Positions 46,665 to 56,650 of a DNA stretch of 64,000 nucleotides are shown one piece after another. Origin of the DNA: Polaromonas sp. (GTDB lineage: Bacteria > Pseudomonadota > Gammaproteobacteria > Burkholderiales > Burkholderiaceae_C); NCBI RefSeq assembly GCF_029945895.1, contig NZ_JAQSDL010000115.1, forward strand, positions 44,304-108,303, given 5' to 3'. The notes under the pieces were generated by a model that saw only the letters and a list, made by a program, of their open reading frames with translations, ran no database searches and was not told the DNA's origin. A program made the position numbers and the translations under genes. Each line of letters begins with the position of its first letter. Within the stretch, counting starts at the first letter, position 1.

Positions 46665-47012
46665 CTAGACGGCCTGGTGAACGAGCAGGCCCTGGAGTTT
46701 GCCGAGCGCCCGCGAGATCCGCACCACCTCTTCCGAAGGCATCTGCCGGATCAGCTCGCCGCTGTCCACATCGACCACCTTGACGATCAGGGTGTCAGCC
46801 TCCTTGTCGAACTCGAACTGCACGCCGATGGACGCCATCCTCAGGGTCTGGTTGACCTCGACCAGCGCGGCTCGCTCCTGCGCGGGCACGGGCACCGCCT
46901 CTTTTGCGGCGGCAACGTCGCGCGGCCCGCCGGCGCGGGCAGAAGGCGACGGCGACGGCGGCACGGCCTCACGCCACGAAGCGGCTGTCACGGCACTGGA
47001 AGAAATCGTCAT
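46665..47012 (-). CDS. flaG: FlaG-family protein
   Basis: 115 aa with the FlaG core IGVQFEFDKEADTLIVKVVD and ELIRQMPSEEVVRI near residues 62-98. Start MTISSSAVTA at 47012, GGAG upstream. It lies between fliC and fliD; affects filament length in other bacteria. Confidence 0.85.
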   Translation of the reverse strand: MTISSSAVTAASWREAVPPSPSPSARAGGPRDVAAAKEAVPVPAQERAALVEVNQTLRMASIGVQFEFDKEADTLIVKVVDVDSGELIRQMPSEEVVRISRALGKLQGLLVHQAV

Positions 47013-47038
47013 GCTGGCTCTCCCGGAGAAATCGCTAG

Positions 47039-47137
47039 GCACTCACGCCTGGACCCCCAGGCGGGAGTGCGTAGCGCAGGCGGACAAAGCCGCCTGGCTT
47101 GCACAAAAGCAGGCACACCTTCCGAAGAAGGCGTGCC
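47039..47137 (-). terminator. Three tandem hairpins between fliC and flaG
   Basis: Plus-strand positions: GCACTCACGCCTGG/CCAGGCGGGAGTGC (47039-47070, one mismatch, loop ACCC), CAGGCGG/CCGCCTG (47077-47096), GGCACACCTTC/GAAGGCGTGCC (47112-47137, loop CGAA = TTCG on the minus strand). The hairpin nearest fliC has a UUCG tetraloop and is followed by a T-rich stretch on the minus strand, suggesting a terminator or mRNA stabiliser after fliC. Confidence 0.65.
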
Positions 47138-47145
47138 GTGGGCGA

Positions 47146-48471
47146 TTAACGCAGCAGGGACAACACGCCCTGGGTGGTCTGGTTGGCCTGGGCCAACACG
47201 GAGGTGCCAGCCTGTTGCAGGATGTTCGCGCGCGTCATGTTGGACACTTCGGTCGCGTAGTCAGCATCTTCGATGCGCGAACGCGAGGAAGACAGGTTGG
47301 TCACCGTGGTGCCCAGGTTGGAAATCACCGAGTCAAAACGGTTCTGCACCGCACCGAGGGAGCCGCGCAGGTCGTCCACCATCTTCAGTGCTGCGTCGAT
47401 CTTCGTCAGCGCGTTGCCGGTAGCCACGCCTGCGAATTCGGCGGTAGCGACGGTGGCACCGCCAGAGCTGAGTTCGATGGGAGCGGCGGCAGGGGTACCC
47501 GCCGTCACGGTCGTGCTGTCGGCGTCGACCAGCGAATCGTTGTTGACGGTAAAGCTCTTGCCTTGAACCGTGACGTAAGCTTGTGCAGCGCCGGCGGCGT
47601 CGGCTCCGACCTTGACCAACTGGGCGGTCAGCGTCACAGGCGAAGCGGTCACGATGCCATTGGCTGCATCGGCAAAATCGACGTCAACCGTATTGATATC
47701 AACGCCGCCGCTTGCAGAATCAACCGACGCTGCGTAGAAATCTTCACCAAACTTCACCACGTACTTGTCGGTAGCCGCGCCCGCTGCATCGAGCACGTTG
47801 TGCAGCGAGAGGTCGCCCGCGGCAACCGTCTTTCCGGTCGCAGTCGTCAAGGCTGTGGCAGCTGCAGACAGGTCCGTCGCGAAGGGGGCACCGGCGCCCG
47901 GGTCAACCGTCAACTCGGCGGCACCGACGGTCAGCGATTTGGCGGCCACGGAGAAGCCGCTCAGCTTGAGTGAGGAAGAGTCGATCTGCTTCAGGTTGAT
48001 GTCGATGGTCTCACCGTCGTTCGCGCCGACCTGGATGGACAGCTTGCTGTTGGCAGCCAGCACCTTGACACCGTTGAAGTCGGTTTGCGCCGAGGTGCGG
48101 TCGATTTCAGCGAGGCGCTGGGTGATTTCAGCCTGGATCGAGGCCTTGTCGGCCACCGAGTTGGAGCCGTTGGCCGATTGCACGGCCAGTTCGCGGACGC
48201 GCTGCAGGTTGCTGTTGATTTCGGTCAACGCGCCTTCAGTCGTTTGCGCCAGCGAGATGCCGTCGTTGGCATTGCGTTGTGCAACAGCCAGACCCTTGAT
48301 GTTGGACGTGAAGCGGTTGGCGATGGCCTGGCCGGCGGCGTCGTCCTTGGCGCTGTTGATGCGCAGACCGGAGGACAGGCGCTGGATAGCGGTGTTCAGC
48401 GACGACTGCGACTTGTTGAGGTTGTTCTGCGTGAGCAGGGAGAGCGAATTGGTATTGATGACTTGGGCCAT
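47146..48471 (-). CDS. fliC: Flagellin
   Basis: 441-aa flagellin: conserved D0/D1 helices at the N-terminus (SLLTQNNLNKSQSSLNTAIQ) and C-terminus (SRIEDADYATEVSNMTRANI, QQAGTSVLAQANQ), variable Ala/Thr/Val-rich D2/D3 middle around residues 175-355. One flagellin gene in the window. Preceded by a sigma-28-like promoter and followed by three hairpins. Confidence 0.97.
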   Translation of the reverse strand: MAQVINTNSLSLLTQNNLNKSQSSLNTAIQRLSSGLRINSAKDDAAGQAIANRFTSNIKGLAVAQRNANDGISLAQTTEGALTEINSNLQRVRELAVQSANGSNSVADKASIQAEITQRLAEIDRTSAQTDFNGVKVLAANSKLSIQVGANDGETIDINLKQIDSSSLKLSGFSVAAKSLTVGAAELTVDPGAGAPFATDLSAAATALTTATGKTVAAGDLSLHNVLDAAGAATDKYVVKFGEDFYAASVDSASGGVDINTVDVDFADAANGIVTASPVTLTAQLVKVGADAAGAAQAYVTVQGKSFTVNNDSLVDADSTTVTAGTPAAAPIELSSGGATVATAEFAGVATGNALTKIDAALKMVDDLRGSLGAVQNRFDSVISNLGTTVTNLSSSRSRIEDADYATEVSNMTRANILQQAGTSVLAQANQTTQGVLSLLR

Positions 48472-48568
48472 GAGGGACTCCTGATTGACAAAGGTTGTGG
48501 ACTCCGGCTAACTTGCCGTCACGCTGGCCTTGCTTGCCGAAACCGTCTGCAAGCCACCGTTATTCAAG

Positions 48569-48596
48569 TTAACGGCCAGACCCGGAAAAACCTTTA
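48569..48596 (-). promoter_or_regulatory. Sigma-28 (FliA) type promoter for fliC
   Basis: On the minus strand TAAAGGTT, 12-nt spacer, GCCGTTAA; the consensus is TAAAGTTT-N11-GCCGATAA. About 100 bp upstream of the flagellin start. Confidence 0.75.
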
Positions 48597-48639
48597 GCGC
48601 CAACCCCGAAAAAGATCCACCTTGCCGCGCCGCCGCCCG

Positions 48640-48957
48640 TCAGGCAGGCATATTCATGATCTCCTGGTAGGCCGCAACCACCCGATTGCGCACCTGCAGG
48701 CCCATCTGGAAACCGATGCCGGCTTTTTGCATGTCCACCATCACGTCGTTCAGGGCAACCCCGGGCTTGCCGAGCTCAAAGGCTTCGGCCTGGCTGGACG
48801 CCTGCTGCTGGGTATCACTGATGCGGTCCAGCGACTTTTTCAGCTCACCGGCAAAACCGCCGCTGGCCACCTCGCTGCTCACCGCCGATGGATGACCGGA
48901 AGTCTGGGCAAGAACCCGCATTTGCTGCAGGACGGACTCAATAGAAGATATCGCCAT
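48640..48957 (-). CDS. fliE: Flagellar hook-basal body protein FliE
   Basis: 105-aa MS-ring/rod junction protein; ends VMVDMQKAGIGFQMGLQVRN, RVVAAYQEIMNMPA, the conserved C-terminus. Start MAISSIESVLQQM at 48957. Divergent from fliF, gap 341 bp. Confidence 0.94.
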   Translation of the reverse strand: MAISSIESVLQQMRVLAQTSGHPSAVSSEVASGGFAGELKKSLDRISDTQQQASSQAEAFELGKPGVALNDVMVDMQKAGIGFQMGLQVRNRVVAAYQEIMNMPA

Positions 48958-49298
48958 GGTGTTTTCCTGGCGCCTGTGCGCCCGTTGCTTGATGAACGGG
49001 TTGAAGCGTACCAGCGAGCCAGGCGGCGCATCCCGCCAAAAGACGGCAAAACTCCCGGCTATTCGGCTGATCGGGAAAGAAACCACGCTCTGACAATCAT
49101 TCACGAACACCGGCTGCCCCTTCACTGCACCGGCCAGCCGGTCCTTCGCCTTATGCCTTATCTATCAATCACTGTCGTATGTCACCTGTCGTCTCTGTCC
49201 TGTCGCCGATCTGCAGCCTCAGCAGGCACCCGGACTACCGCACGCTCACCGGCCCGCACCCCCTCCGCGCCGCGGCGCGGCGCTAAGCGGGTGAGCGC
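48958..49298. promoter_or_regulatory. 341-bp divergent fliE-fliF control region
   Basis: No gene seen. Must contain the promoters of fliE (minus) and of the fliF operon (plus). A GC-rich end (CCGCGCCGCGGCGCGGCG near 49265-49285) precedes the fliF start. I could not identify a certain promoter or FlhDC box by eye. Confidence 0.45.
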
Positions 49299-50993
49299 AT
49301 GAGTTCCGCCGCCATGGGTACTGAAGCAGGCCTGCCCAAAGCCCTGCCCTGGCTGGAGCAGCTGAGAGCCAATCCCCGTCTGCCAATAATGATTGGCGCC
49401 TCTGCCGCGGTGGCGGCGGTGGCGGCCCTTTTGCTGTGGAGCCGTGCCCCGGACTACGGAGTGCTGTACAGCAACCTGTCGGATCGCGACGGTGGTGCCA
49501 TCATCGCGTCGCTGCAGCAGATGAACATTCCCTACAAGTTCGCCGAAGGCGGCGGGGCATTGCTGGTCGCTGCCAACAAGGTTCCAGAAGCCCGCCTGCG
49601 GCTGGCTTCCCAGGGCCTGCCCAAAGGCGGCACGGTGGGGTTCGAGCTGATGGACAGCCAGAAGTTCGGCACCAGCCAGTTTGCCGAACAGATCAATTAC
49701 CAGCGCGCCCTTGAAGGAGAACTCGCGCGGTCAATCAATTCGATTTCGGCCGTGGAGTCGGCACGCGTGCACCTGGCGCTGCCCAAACCCTCGCTCTTCG
49801 TGCGCGACCAGAAAAAGCCGAGTGCGTCCGTGGTTCTGAGCCTGCATCGCGGACGGACCATCGACGAGGGACAGGTCAGCGCCATTGTCCATCTGATCTC
49901 CAGCAGCGTGCCCGAGCTGTCGGCCAAAAGCATCACCGTGGTGGACCAGGCGGGCAACCTGCTGTCTGCGGCGAACGCCGGCACACGCGGCCTTGATGTC
50001 AGCCAGCTCAAATATGCGCAGGAGATCGAGCAGGGCTACATCCGTCGCATCGAAGCCATTTTGCAACCCATCGTCGGTAGCGGCAATGTCCGCGCGCAGG
50101 TGGCGGCGGATATCGACTTCTCGATTGTCGAGAACACCGACGAGAAGTACCGCCCCAATCAGGAACCCGGCAGCGCTGCGGTGCGAAGCCAGCAGTCCAG
50201 CGAGTCCGGCCAGCAAGGCGCGGGCGCAGTGGGCGGCGTGCCGGGCGCGCTGAGCAATCAGCCCGGACCGGACCCGGTGGCCCCCATCACTGCGCCCGGC
50301 AAGCCACCGGCCGCAGCCGGCGCAGGTCAGCTCAAAATGACCACGGAACTGGGCGCCGTGATGGGCGCGCCGGCGCGCACCACTGGCCCGGCCAGCAACC
50401 GCAAGGACACCACCATCAACTACGAGCTGGACCGCTCCATTCGCCATGTGCAGCAAGGTGCAGGTGGCATCAAGCGGCTGTCGGTGGCCGTGGTGGTCAA
50501 TTACCGCGGAGCGACGGGCGCCCAGGGCAAGCGCACTGCACAGGCGCTGACGGCCGCCGAGCTGGAGCAGATCAAGAACCTGGCCAGCCAGGCCATGGGC
50601 TTCAGCGCCGAGCGCGGCGACTCGCTCAATGTGGTCAACAGCCCGTTCGCCTCGGACAGCACTGATACACCTGAACTGCCTGTGTGGCGCCAGCCCGACA
50701 ACATCGAGATGGCCAAGACCGGCGGCAAGTACCTGTTGCTGGGAATACTGGCCCTGTACCTGTGGTTTGCCGTGCTGCGGCCGCTGCTGCGCAAACATCT
50801 GTATCCGGAACCGGTCCAGGCAGCAGCGCCCGGCAAGGAAGAGGCCCCCTCCGCAGAGACTGTGGCGCAATCGCAGGAACGGCAGGCCGAACGCCATCTG
50901 GAGAACATCCGGTACGCGCAGGAAACAGCCGCCAAGGAGCCGAGGGCTGTTGCCATGCTGATCAAACACTGGATGGGCGAAAAAAATGTTTGA
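49299..50993 (+). CDS. fliF: Flagellar MS-ring protein FliF
   Basis: 564-aa MS-ring protein with transmembrane segments around residues 28-48 and 475-495, periplasmic ring-building domains (about 50-250), a proline/alanine-rich linker near 290-360 and a cytoplasmic C-terminus for FliG binding. Heads the operon fliFGHIJKLMNOPQR. Ends with an 8-nt overlap with fliG. Confidence 0.96.
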   Translation: MSSAAMGTEAGLPKALPWLEQLRANPRLPIMIGASAAVAAVAALLLWSRAPDYGVLYSNLSDRDGGAIIASLQQMNIPYKFAEGGGALLVAANKVPEARLRLASQGLPKGGTVGFELMDSQKFGTSQFAEQINYQRALEGELARSINSISAVESARVHLALPKPSLFVRDQKKPSASVVLSLHRGRTIDEGQVSAIVHLISSSVPELSAKSITVVDQAGNLLSAANAGTRGLDVSQLKYAQEIEQGYIRRIEAILQPIVGSGNVRAQVAADIDFSIVENTDEKYRPNQEPGSAAVRSQQSSESGQQGAGAVGGVPGALSNQPGPDPVAPITAPGKPPAAAGAGQLKMTTELGAVMGAPARTTGPASNRKDTTINYELDRSIRHVQQGAGGIKRLSVAVVVNYRGATGAQGKRTAQALTAAELEQIKNLASQAMGFSAERGDSLNVVNSPFASDSTDTPELPVWRQPDNIEMAKTGGKYLLLGILALYLWFAVLRPLLRKHLYPEPVQAAAPGKEEAPSAETVAQSQERQAERHLENIRYAQETAAKEPRAVAMLIKHWMGEKNV

Positions 50994-51981
50994 CGAAGGA
51001 ACACGTAAAAGCGCCATCCTGTTGATGACGCTCGGCGAGGAAGCTGCCGGCAAGGTGCTGCAGCAGATGTCCCCCAACGAAGTCCAGGCCCTCGGTGAGG
51101 CCATGGCCACCCTGGCGCATGTCAAACGCACCGAGGTCAATGACGTATTGGACGAGTTTCGCCTCGAAACCGAACAATACTCGGCGCTCCACCTGGATTC
51201 AGGCACCTATCTGCGGGCCGTGCTGAACAAGGCCATGGGCAATGATCGTGCCGCAGACCTCCTGGAAGGCATCCTGCAGTCGAATGAATCGGTCAGCGGC
51301 ATCGAGCGGCTGAACCAGCTGGAAGCCACCGAAGTGGTCGAGCTGATTCGCGACGAGCACCCGCAGATCATCGCCACGCTGCTGGTCCACATGGATCGCA
51401 ACAAGGCCGCCGACGTGCTGGAACACCTGCCCGAGCGCGCACGCCACGACGCCGTTTTGCGCGTGGCCACCTTTGGCGGCGTGCAGCCCGCAGCGCTCAA
51501 GGAACTGACCGAGGTGCTGACCGACATGCTGGGCGGAGACGGCGGCAAGCGCAGCCGTCTCGGCGGCATCCGCGCCGCCGCCGAAATTGTCAACATGATG
51601 AGCAGCGCTCAGGAAGAAAGCGTGATCAAGCATGTTCGCGAGCATGACGAAGCGCTGGCGCAAAAGATGATCGACGAAATGTTCCTCTTCGAGAACCTGC
51701 TGGAGCTCGAAGACCGCAGCGTCCAGCTGTTGCTCAAGGAAGTGGAGTCGGAATCGCTGATCATTGCGCTCAAGGGCGCACCTCAGGAACTGCGCGACAA
51801 GTTCCTGAAGAACATGTCGCAGCGCGCTGCCGAAATGCTGCGCGAGGACATCGAGATGCGCGGTCCGGTGCGGGTGTCACAGGTCGAAGCCGAACAAAAA
51901 GGCATTCTGCAGATCGTGCGCCGCCTGGCCGACGCTGGGGAAATAGTGCTCGGCGGTCAAGGAAACGACTCTTATGTATGA
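50986..51981 (+). CDS. fliG: Flagellar motor switch protein FliG
   Basis: 331-aa C-ring rotor: armadillo middle domain and a C-terminal charged domain (DREDxQLL region as DRSVQLLLKEV near 245, with LKGAPQELRDKFLKNMSQRA), which contacts MotA. ATG overlaps the fliF stop by 8 nt. Confidence 0.96.
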   Translation: MFDEGTRKSAILLMTLGEEAAGKVLQQMSPNEVQALGEAMATLAHVKRTEVNDVLDEFRLETEQYSALHLDSGTYLRAVLNKAMGNDRAADLLEGILQSNESVSGIERLNQLEATEVVELIRDEHPQIIATLLVHMDRNKAADVLEHLPERARHDAVLRVATFGGVQPAALKELTEVLTDMLGGDGGKRSRLGGIRAAAEIVNMMSSAQEESVIKHVREHDEALAQKMIDEMFLFENLLELEDRSVQLLLKEVESESLIIALKGAPQELRDKFLKNMSQRAAEMLREDIEMRGPVRVSQVEAEQKGILQIVRRLADAGEIVLGGQGNDSYV

Positions 51982-52747
51982 GCAGACCCCACTCGCCAAG
52001 CGTTCCGGCACCGACCGATTCGCCTCAGGCTTCGCCGCGCCCGCCGTGCGTCGACCCGGCGCAGCGAAGGAGCAGATGACCGCCTGGGAACGCTGGGAAA
52101 TGACATCCCTCGCGCAGGACATGGTGCCAATTTCCGCGGAACCCGGACCGGCCTGCGTCGTCGAGCCGCTCAAGCCGGAACTGCTGATCGATGAAAACGA
52201 ACTGGCCCGCCTGCGGCTTCAGGCGCAGCAGGCCGGTGAAGAGGAAGGGCGTCAGCAGGGATATGCGCAGGGGCAGGCCGAGGGCCATGCCGCCGCGATG
52301 GCTTCCGTCCATGAACAGGCCGACCACCTGCGGGCATTGTCCCTGGCACTTCCCGCCGCCTTGCGCCTTGCCGAGCGCGAGGTCGCCGGACAGCTGCTGG
52401 CGCTGGCGATGGACATTGCACGCCAGGTGCTGGGCCAGGCCTTGGCACTGGACCCGCAGGCCATTTTGCAGACGGTTCGTGAATTGCTGCAGGCCGAGCC
52501 CACCCTGACCGGTTCACCCCAGCTGGTTCTGCACCCGGATGACGCGGCGCTGGTGCAGGAACATCTCGCGGACGATCTGCAGACAGCGGGATGGCGAATC
52601 CGTGCGGACGCGGGTACCCAGCGCGGCGGCTGCCGGGTGCTGGCGGCCAGCGGCGAGCGGGACGCTACGCTGCAAAGCCGCTGGGACCGCGTTACCGCGG
52701 CGCTGGGACCCCACATGACCGCCACCGCCGCGCTGGTCCATGGTTGA
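51974..52747 (+). CDS. fliH: Flagellar export ATPase regulator FliH
   Basis: 257 aa; N-terminal low-complexity region, central coiled coil with Gln/Gly/Glu repeats ([20 protein letters not shown], residues about 90-110), C-terminal FliI-binding domain. Stator-like inhibitor of FliI. ATG overlaps the fliG stop by 8 nt. Confidence 0.92.
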   Translation: MYEQTPLAKRSGTDRFASGFAAPAVRRPGAAKEQMTAWERWEMTSLAQDMVPISAEPGPACVVEPLKPELLIDENELARLRLQAQQAGEEEGRQQGYAQGQAEGHAAAMASVHEQADHLRALSLALPAALRLAEREVAGQLLALAMDIARQVLGQALALDPQAILQTVRELLQAEPTLTGSPQLVLHPDDAALVQEHLADDLQTAGWRIRADAGTQRGGCRVLAASGERDATLQSRWDRVTAALGPHMTATAALVHG

Positions 52748-54155
52748 AACACCCAACGTCATCACCAGGCCGCCGCTGGAGGCCTGGCAGACCTTGATGG
52801 ACGACGCGCGCTCTTCTGTCGCACACAGCGTTCCGGTACGCACCTATGGCCGGCTGACACGCGCCGTGGGGCTGGTCCTTGAAGCAGTCGGGCTGCGGCT
52901 TCCCGTCGGCAGCGACTGCCTGATTGAATTGCCTCCCGGCTACCCTCAAAAACACGCCGAGGCTGAAGTGGTCGGCTTCGCTGGCGACCGCATTTTCCTG
53001 ATGCCCCAAAGCGAGGTGGACGGGCTGCTGCCGGGAGCCCGGGTGTACGCGCTGGAGTCGCCCGGGGGCCATGCCAGTGGCACCGGGCCACGAACCAAAC
53101 GCCTGCCGGTGGGCGACGGCATGCTGGGCCGCGTGGTGGACGCAGCTGGCCGGCCTCTGGACGGGCTGGGTCCGCTCGATTTTTCCCGGGAAGTACCGCT
53201 GGCGGCCCCTCCCATCAACCCTCTGACCCGTGCGCCGATTGACAGCGTGCTTGATGTCGGAGTGCGCGCCATCAACGGCTTGCTGACCGTCGGCCGCGGT
53301 CAGCGCATGGGCCTGTTCGCAGGCTCCGGCGTCGGCAAGAGTGTGCTGCTGGGCATGATGGCGCGTTACACCAGCGCCGACGTGATTGTGGTTGGCCTGA
53401 TTGGCGAACGCGGCCGCGAAGTCAAGGACTTCATTGAAAACACGCTGGGCAAGGAAGGCATGGCCCGCGCCGTGCTGGTGGCGGCACCGGCCGATACCTC
53501 GCCCCTCTTTCGCCTGCAGGGCGCCGCCTACGCGACCTGTCTGGCGGAGTATTTTCGAGACCAGGGGAAAAATGTCCTGCTGATCATGGACTCGTTGACC
53601 CGCTACGCGATGGCCCAGAGGGAGATCGCGCTGGCCGTCGGCGAACCGCCGGCCACCAAAGGGTACCCGCCCTCGGTGTTTGCCAAGCTGCCCGCCCTGG
53701 TGGAACGCGCGGGCAATGGTGCTCGCGATGCCGAGGGTCGGGGCGGCTCCATCACCGCGTTCTACACGGTGCTGACCGAAGGCGACGACCAGCAGGATCC
53801 GATTGCGGACTCGGCGCGCGCCATCCTGGACGGCCACGTGGTGCTGTCGCGCAGCCTCGCCGAATCCGGCCATTACCCGGCCATCGACATCGAAGCGTCC
53901 ATCAGCCGCACCATGACCGCGCTGATCGAGCCCGCGCAATTCCAGGTCATTCGCGGTTTCAAGCAGGCCCTGTCGCGTTATCAGCGCAACCGCGATCTGA
54001 TCAGCGTGGGAGCCTATGCGCCCGGCCACGACACCCAGCTGGACCAGGCCATTGCCCTGTACCCAAAAATTGAGGCTTTCCTGCAGCAAACGATGGAAGA
54101 ACGCGTCGACTACGCGGCCGCCACCGCGCAGCTCAACAGCCTGTTCCAGTCCTGA
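52740..54155 (+). CDS. fliI: Flagellum-specific ATPase FliI
   Basis: 471-aa type III export ATPase: Walker A GSGVGKS near residue 195, Walker [16 protein letters not shown] near 280, and the F1-beta-like fold. ATG overlaps the fliH stop by 8 nt. Confidence 0.96.
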   Translation: MVETPNVITRPPLEAWQTLMDDARSSVAHSVPVRTYGRLTRAVGLVLEAVGLRLPVGSDCLIELPPGYPQKHAEAEVVGFAGDRIFLMPQSEVDGLLPGARVYALESPGGHASGTGPRTKRLPVGDGMLGRVVDAAGRPLDGLGPLDFSREVPLAAPPINPLTRAPIDSVLDVGVRAINGLLTVGRGQRMGLFAGSGVGKSVLLGMMARYTSADVIVVGLIGERGREVKDFIENTLGKEGMARAVLVAAPADTSPLFRLQGAAYATCLAEYFRDQGKNVLLIMDSLTRYAMAQREIALAVGEPPATKGYPPSVFAKLPALVERAGNGARDAEGRGGSITAFYTVLTEGDDQQDPIADSARAILDGHVVLSRSLAESGHYPAIDIEASISRTMTALIEPAQFQVIRGFKQALSRYQRNRDLISVGAYAPGHDTQLDQAIALYPKIEAFLQQTMEERVDYAAATAQLNSLFQS

Positions 54156-54201
54156 CCCTGACGCAATCACCGCAACCCCTCGAACCACCAGGAGAAACGC
54201 C

Positions 54202-54657
54202 GTGCCCAACAAGCTTCCTCTCGCGACACTGATCGAACTGGCGCAAAACAAGACCGACGAGGCGACTCGCCGGCTCGGCCAGTTGCAGAACGCCCACACC
54301 AGCGCTGCCGGGAAACTGGAAATGTTGCTGCAGTACCGGCAGGAATACCTGGTCCAGCTGCAGCAGCAGATGCTGGCCGGCTTGTCATCGTCCCATGTGC
54401 GCAATTTCCAGAACTTCATCAGCACGCTGGATGGCGCCATCGAGCAGCAGCGCGCCCTGACCGACCAGGCCGACACGCGGCTGGTGCACGGACGCGGGGA
54501 CTGGCAAAACAACAAGCGCCGCCTCAACTCCTTCGACACGCTGGCCAATCGGGTGCGCCAGCAGGAAATGGTCAGGCTCGGCAAGAAAGAGCAACGAGAC
54601 AGTGACGAACGCACTTCCCGGCAGTTCTACCTGCGCGCAGGCACCGTGGCCGACTGA
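54202..54657 (+). CDS. fliJ: Flagellar export chaperone FliJ
   Basis: 151-aa coiled-coil protein, stalk of the export ATPase: LIELAQNKTDEATRRLGQLQ and long helices. Start is GTG at 54202 with AGGAG 7 nt upstream; a frame to 54016 would overlap fliI. Confidence 0.85.
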   Translation: MPNKLPLATLIELAQNKTDEATRRLGQLQNAHTSAAGKLEMLLQYRQEYLVQLQQQMLAGLSSSHVRNFQNFISTLDGAIEQQRALTDQADTRLVHGRGDWQNNKRRLNSFDTLANRVRQQEMVRLGKKEQRDSDERTSRQFYLRAGTVAD

Positions 54658-54674
54658 ATTCACCCGAGAAAAAC

Positions 54675-56033
54675 ATGTCTTCCATTCTTTCATCCGTCAG
54701 CGTGCCCCGCCCGCCCGACAGTCAGCCTTCCCAGTCGTCCACACGCAGCGAGGAGCCCGCCTCGAACGGCGCCGAAAGTTTCGGCGCCGTACTTTCCCGC
54801 TCACTCGCACCCGCCGGCGATGGCGTCGGCAAGGCGGAGGGCAAGGCTGCCACCGCCGCGGCGACCCGGCGTCCACCGGAAGACCATAAGCCGGATCCGG
54901 AGGAGCTGGTCAATGCCATGGCGCTGCCTTTGGTCCCGCCGGGAGACCTGCCGCCCAGGACGGTGGCCGCAGCCGTTGCGGCGTCCCGCACTGGCGCCAT
55001 CGCGGGCGCTGCCAGCCCTGCGCTGACGGGTCTGCCTGCAGGGGAAGCCCTCGCGGCAGACTTGGCCGGCGAACCGATCACCACGCCTGCAACCGCCGAC
55101 CCTGCGGAGGAGGCCGAACCGCGACTGGCACTGTCAAGCGGGCTGACACCCGAACTGGCGGCGGCCAGCCAGAAGGACAAAGGGCTGACCGCCCTGCCCG
55201 GTCGACCGCAAGCCACGGACGCCAGCCCGGCCGCAGCAACGGCTGCGGCGGTTATCCCGGCTTCATCCACCGACGCGGACAGCGGCACGGCCGGTCAGTC
55301 GCCACAGCACCGCAGCCTAGCCGACGAACTGTCACAGGTTCCCGCCGAAACAACGGCCGCCAGCGGTCCTGAACGCGACGCCACACCCGCCAGCGTCAAG
55401 CCGCTCCCTTCGACGACGATGGCGCCCGATGCCTTGCCTGCAGGCACTGGCACCAGCGCCATCGGTCAGGCAGCCGTCGCCGACATGCCCGCCGCCAGCG
55501 TCACCGTGGCCATCAGTCCTGCCGGCGTTGCAGCGCCAGCACCCGCCGGGCTGCTTGCCCCCACCCCGACGCCTGCGGCCATGACGCGAGCGCTCGCCCC
55601 CGAGGTCGGCAGCGGCGAATGGGGCAAGGCCCTGGGTCAGCAGATGATCCACATGGGCAAGGGCGGTGAACAGGTGGCAGAGCTCCAGCTCAATCCTCCG
55701 GGGCTCGGTCCCCTGAAGGTCACACTGAGCATGAACGACCAACAGGTCCAGGCCATGTTTGTATCGGCCCATTCATCGGTGCGTGCCGCCGTGGAGGCCG
55801 CATTGCCGCAATTGCGTAGCACCCTGGCTGATAGCGGGATCAGCCTTGGCAACACGTCGGTCAACTCCGGGAGCCAGCAGCAAGCAGCCTTCGCGGAGGG
55901 ACAGAACGGGCAGTCTGGCCAACCCGGCTACCGGGGGGAGCGTACACCCGATAACCTGACACCCGTGGTCAGGCAAGCGATGGAAGCTTCGCGGCCACCA
56001 GGCAGAGGAATCAGCGTAGACACCTACGCTTGA
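54675..56033 (+). CDS. fliK: Flagellar hook-length control protein FliK
   Basis: 452 aa; Ala/Pro/Thr-rich N-terminal two thirds and the C-terminal Flg_hook domain (about 320-400, VAELQLNPPGLGPLKVTLSM). Export-specificity switch when the hook is complete. A second FliK-like protein is at 43033-44373. Confidence 0.92.
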   Translation: MSSILSSVSVPRPPDSQPSQSSTRSEEPASNGAESFGAVLSRSLAPAGDGVGKAEGKAATAAATRRPPEDHKPDPEELVNAMALPLVPPGDLPPRTVAAAVAASRTGAIAGAASPALTGLPAGEALAADLAGEPITTPATADPAEEAEPRLALSSGLTPELAAASQKDKGLTALPGRPQATDASPAAATAAAVIPASSTDADSGTAGQSPQHRSLADELSQVPAETTAASGPERDATPASVKPLPSTTMAPDALPAGTGTSAIGQAAVADMPAASVTVAISPAGVAAPAPAGLLAPTPTPAAMTRALAPEVGSGEWGKALGQQMIHMGKGGEQVAELQLNPPGLGPLKVTLSMNDQQVQAMFVSAHSSVRAAVEAALPQLRSTLADSGISLGNTSVNSGSQQQAAFAEGQNGQSGQPGYRGERTPDNLTPVVRQAMEASRPPGRGISVDTYA

Positions 56034-56155
56034 GGAGCACCATGAGACGCGTGTCCGGCAAATGCCGGATCTGACGCGTTTTACCCCTGCTTATCCCACG
56101 ATGCCGCGCGCCGGTTTTCGAAAACAATCGATTCTCAAACCCCAACAGCAAAGTC

Positions 56156-56629
56156 ATGGCCACCAGCACTCCCCCCGCGAAGCTCCCCAAGTCGCGCAAG
56201 CGCCTCGTCCTGCTGATTGTTCTGGTCACGCTGGTCACCCTGGCGGCGGCTGGCGCAGCCTTTTATCTGGCCAGCAAGCGCAAGGAAGCCGCGCCCGTCG
56301 CAACGGCGCCCGTCGATCCGATTTTCATCGCTCTGGAGCCCATGACCGTCAACCTCCAGCCCAACGGCCGCAGCCGATTCCTGCATGTGGCCGTCACGTT
56401 GAAGGTTCCGGACGTCAAGTCGCAGGCCCTGGTCACCCAATACCTGCCGGAAGTGCGCAGCCGGCTTCTCACGGCCCTGTCCAACCGCGCGGGCGAGTCG
56501 CTGGTCACCCCGGAAGAAAGAGCCCAGCTGGCCGCCGACATCATGACGACGCTCAACCAGCCCTTCGTGGCCAATTTGCCGTCGCTGAGGATATCCAGTG
56601 TGATGTTCACGACTTTCATGTTGCAGTAA
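56156..56629 (+). CDS. fliL: Flagellar basal body-associated protein FliL
   Basis: 157 aa; single transmembrane helix (about 16-40, RLVLLIVLVTLVTLAAAG), then the periplasmic domain; FLHVAVTLKVPDVKSQALV and C-terminal VMFTTFMLQ. Stator-associated. Starts 122 bp after fliK, the one real gap in the operon. Confidence 0.92.
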   Translation: MATSTPPAKLPKSRKRLVLLIVLVTLVTLAAAGAAFYLASKRKEAAPVATAPVDPIFIALEPMTVNLQPNGRSRFLHVAVTLKVPDVKSQALVTQYLPEVRSRLLTALSNRAGESLVTPEERAQLAADIMTTLNQPFVANLPSLRISSVMFTTFMLQ

Positions 56630-56650
56630 CCCGCTCAATGAAATTCACCC

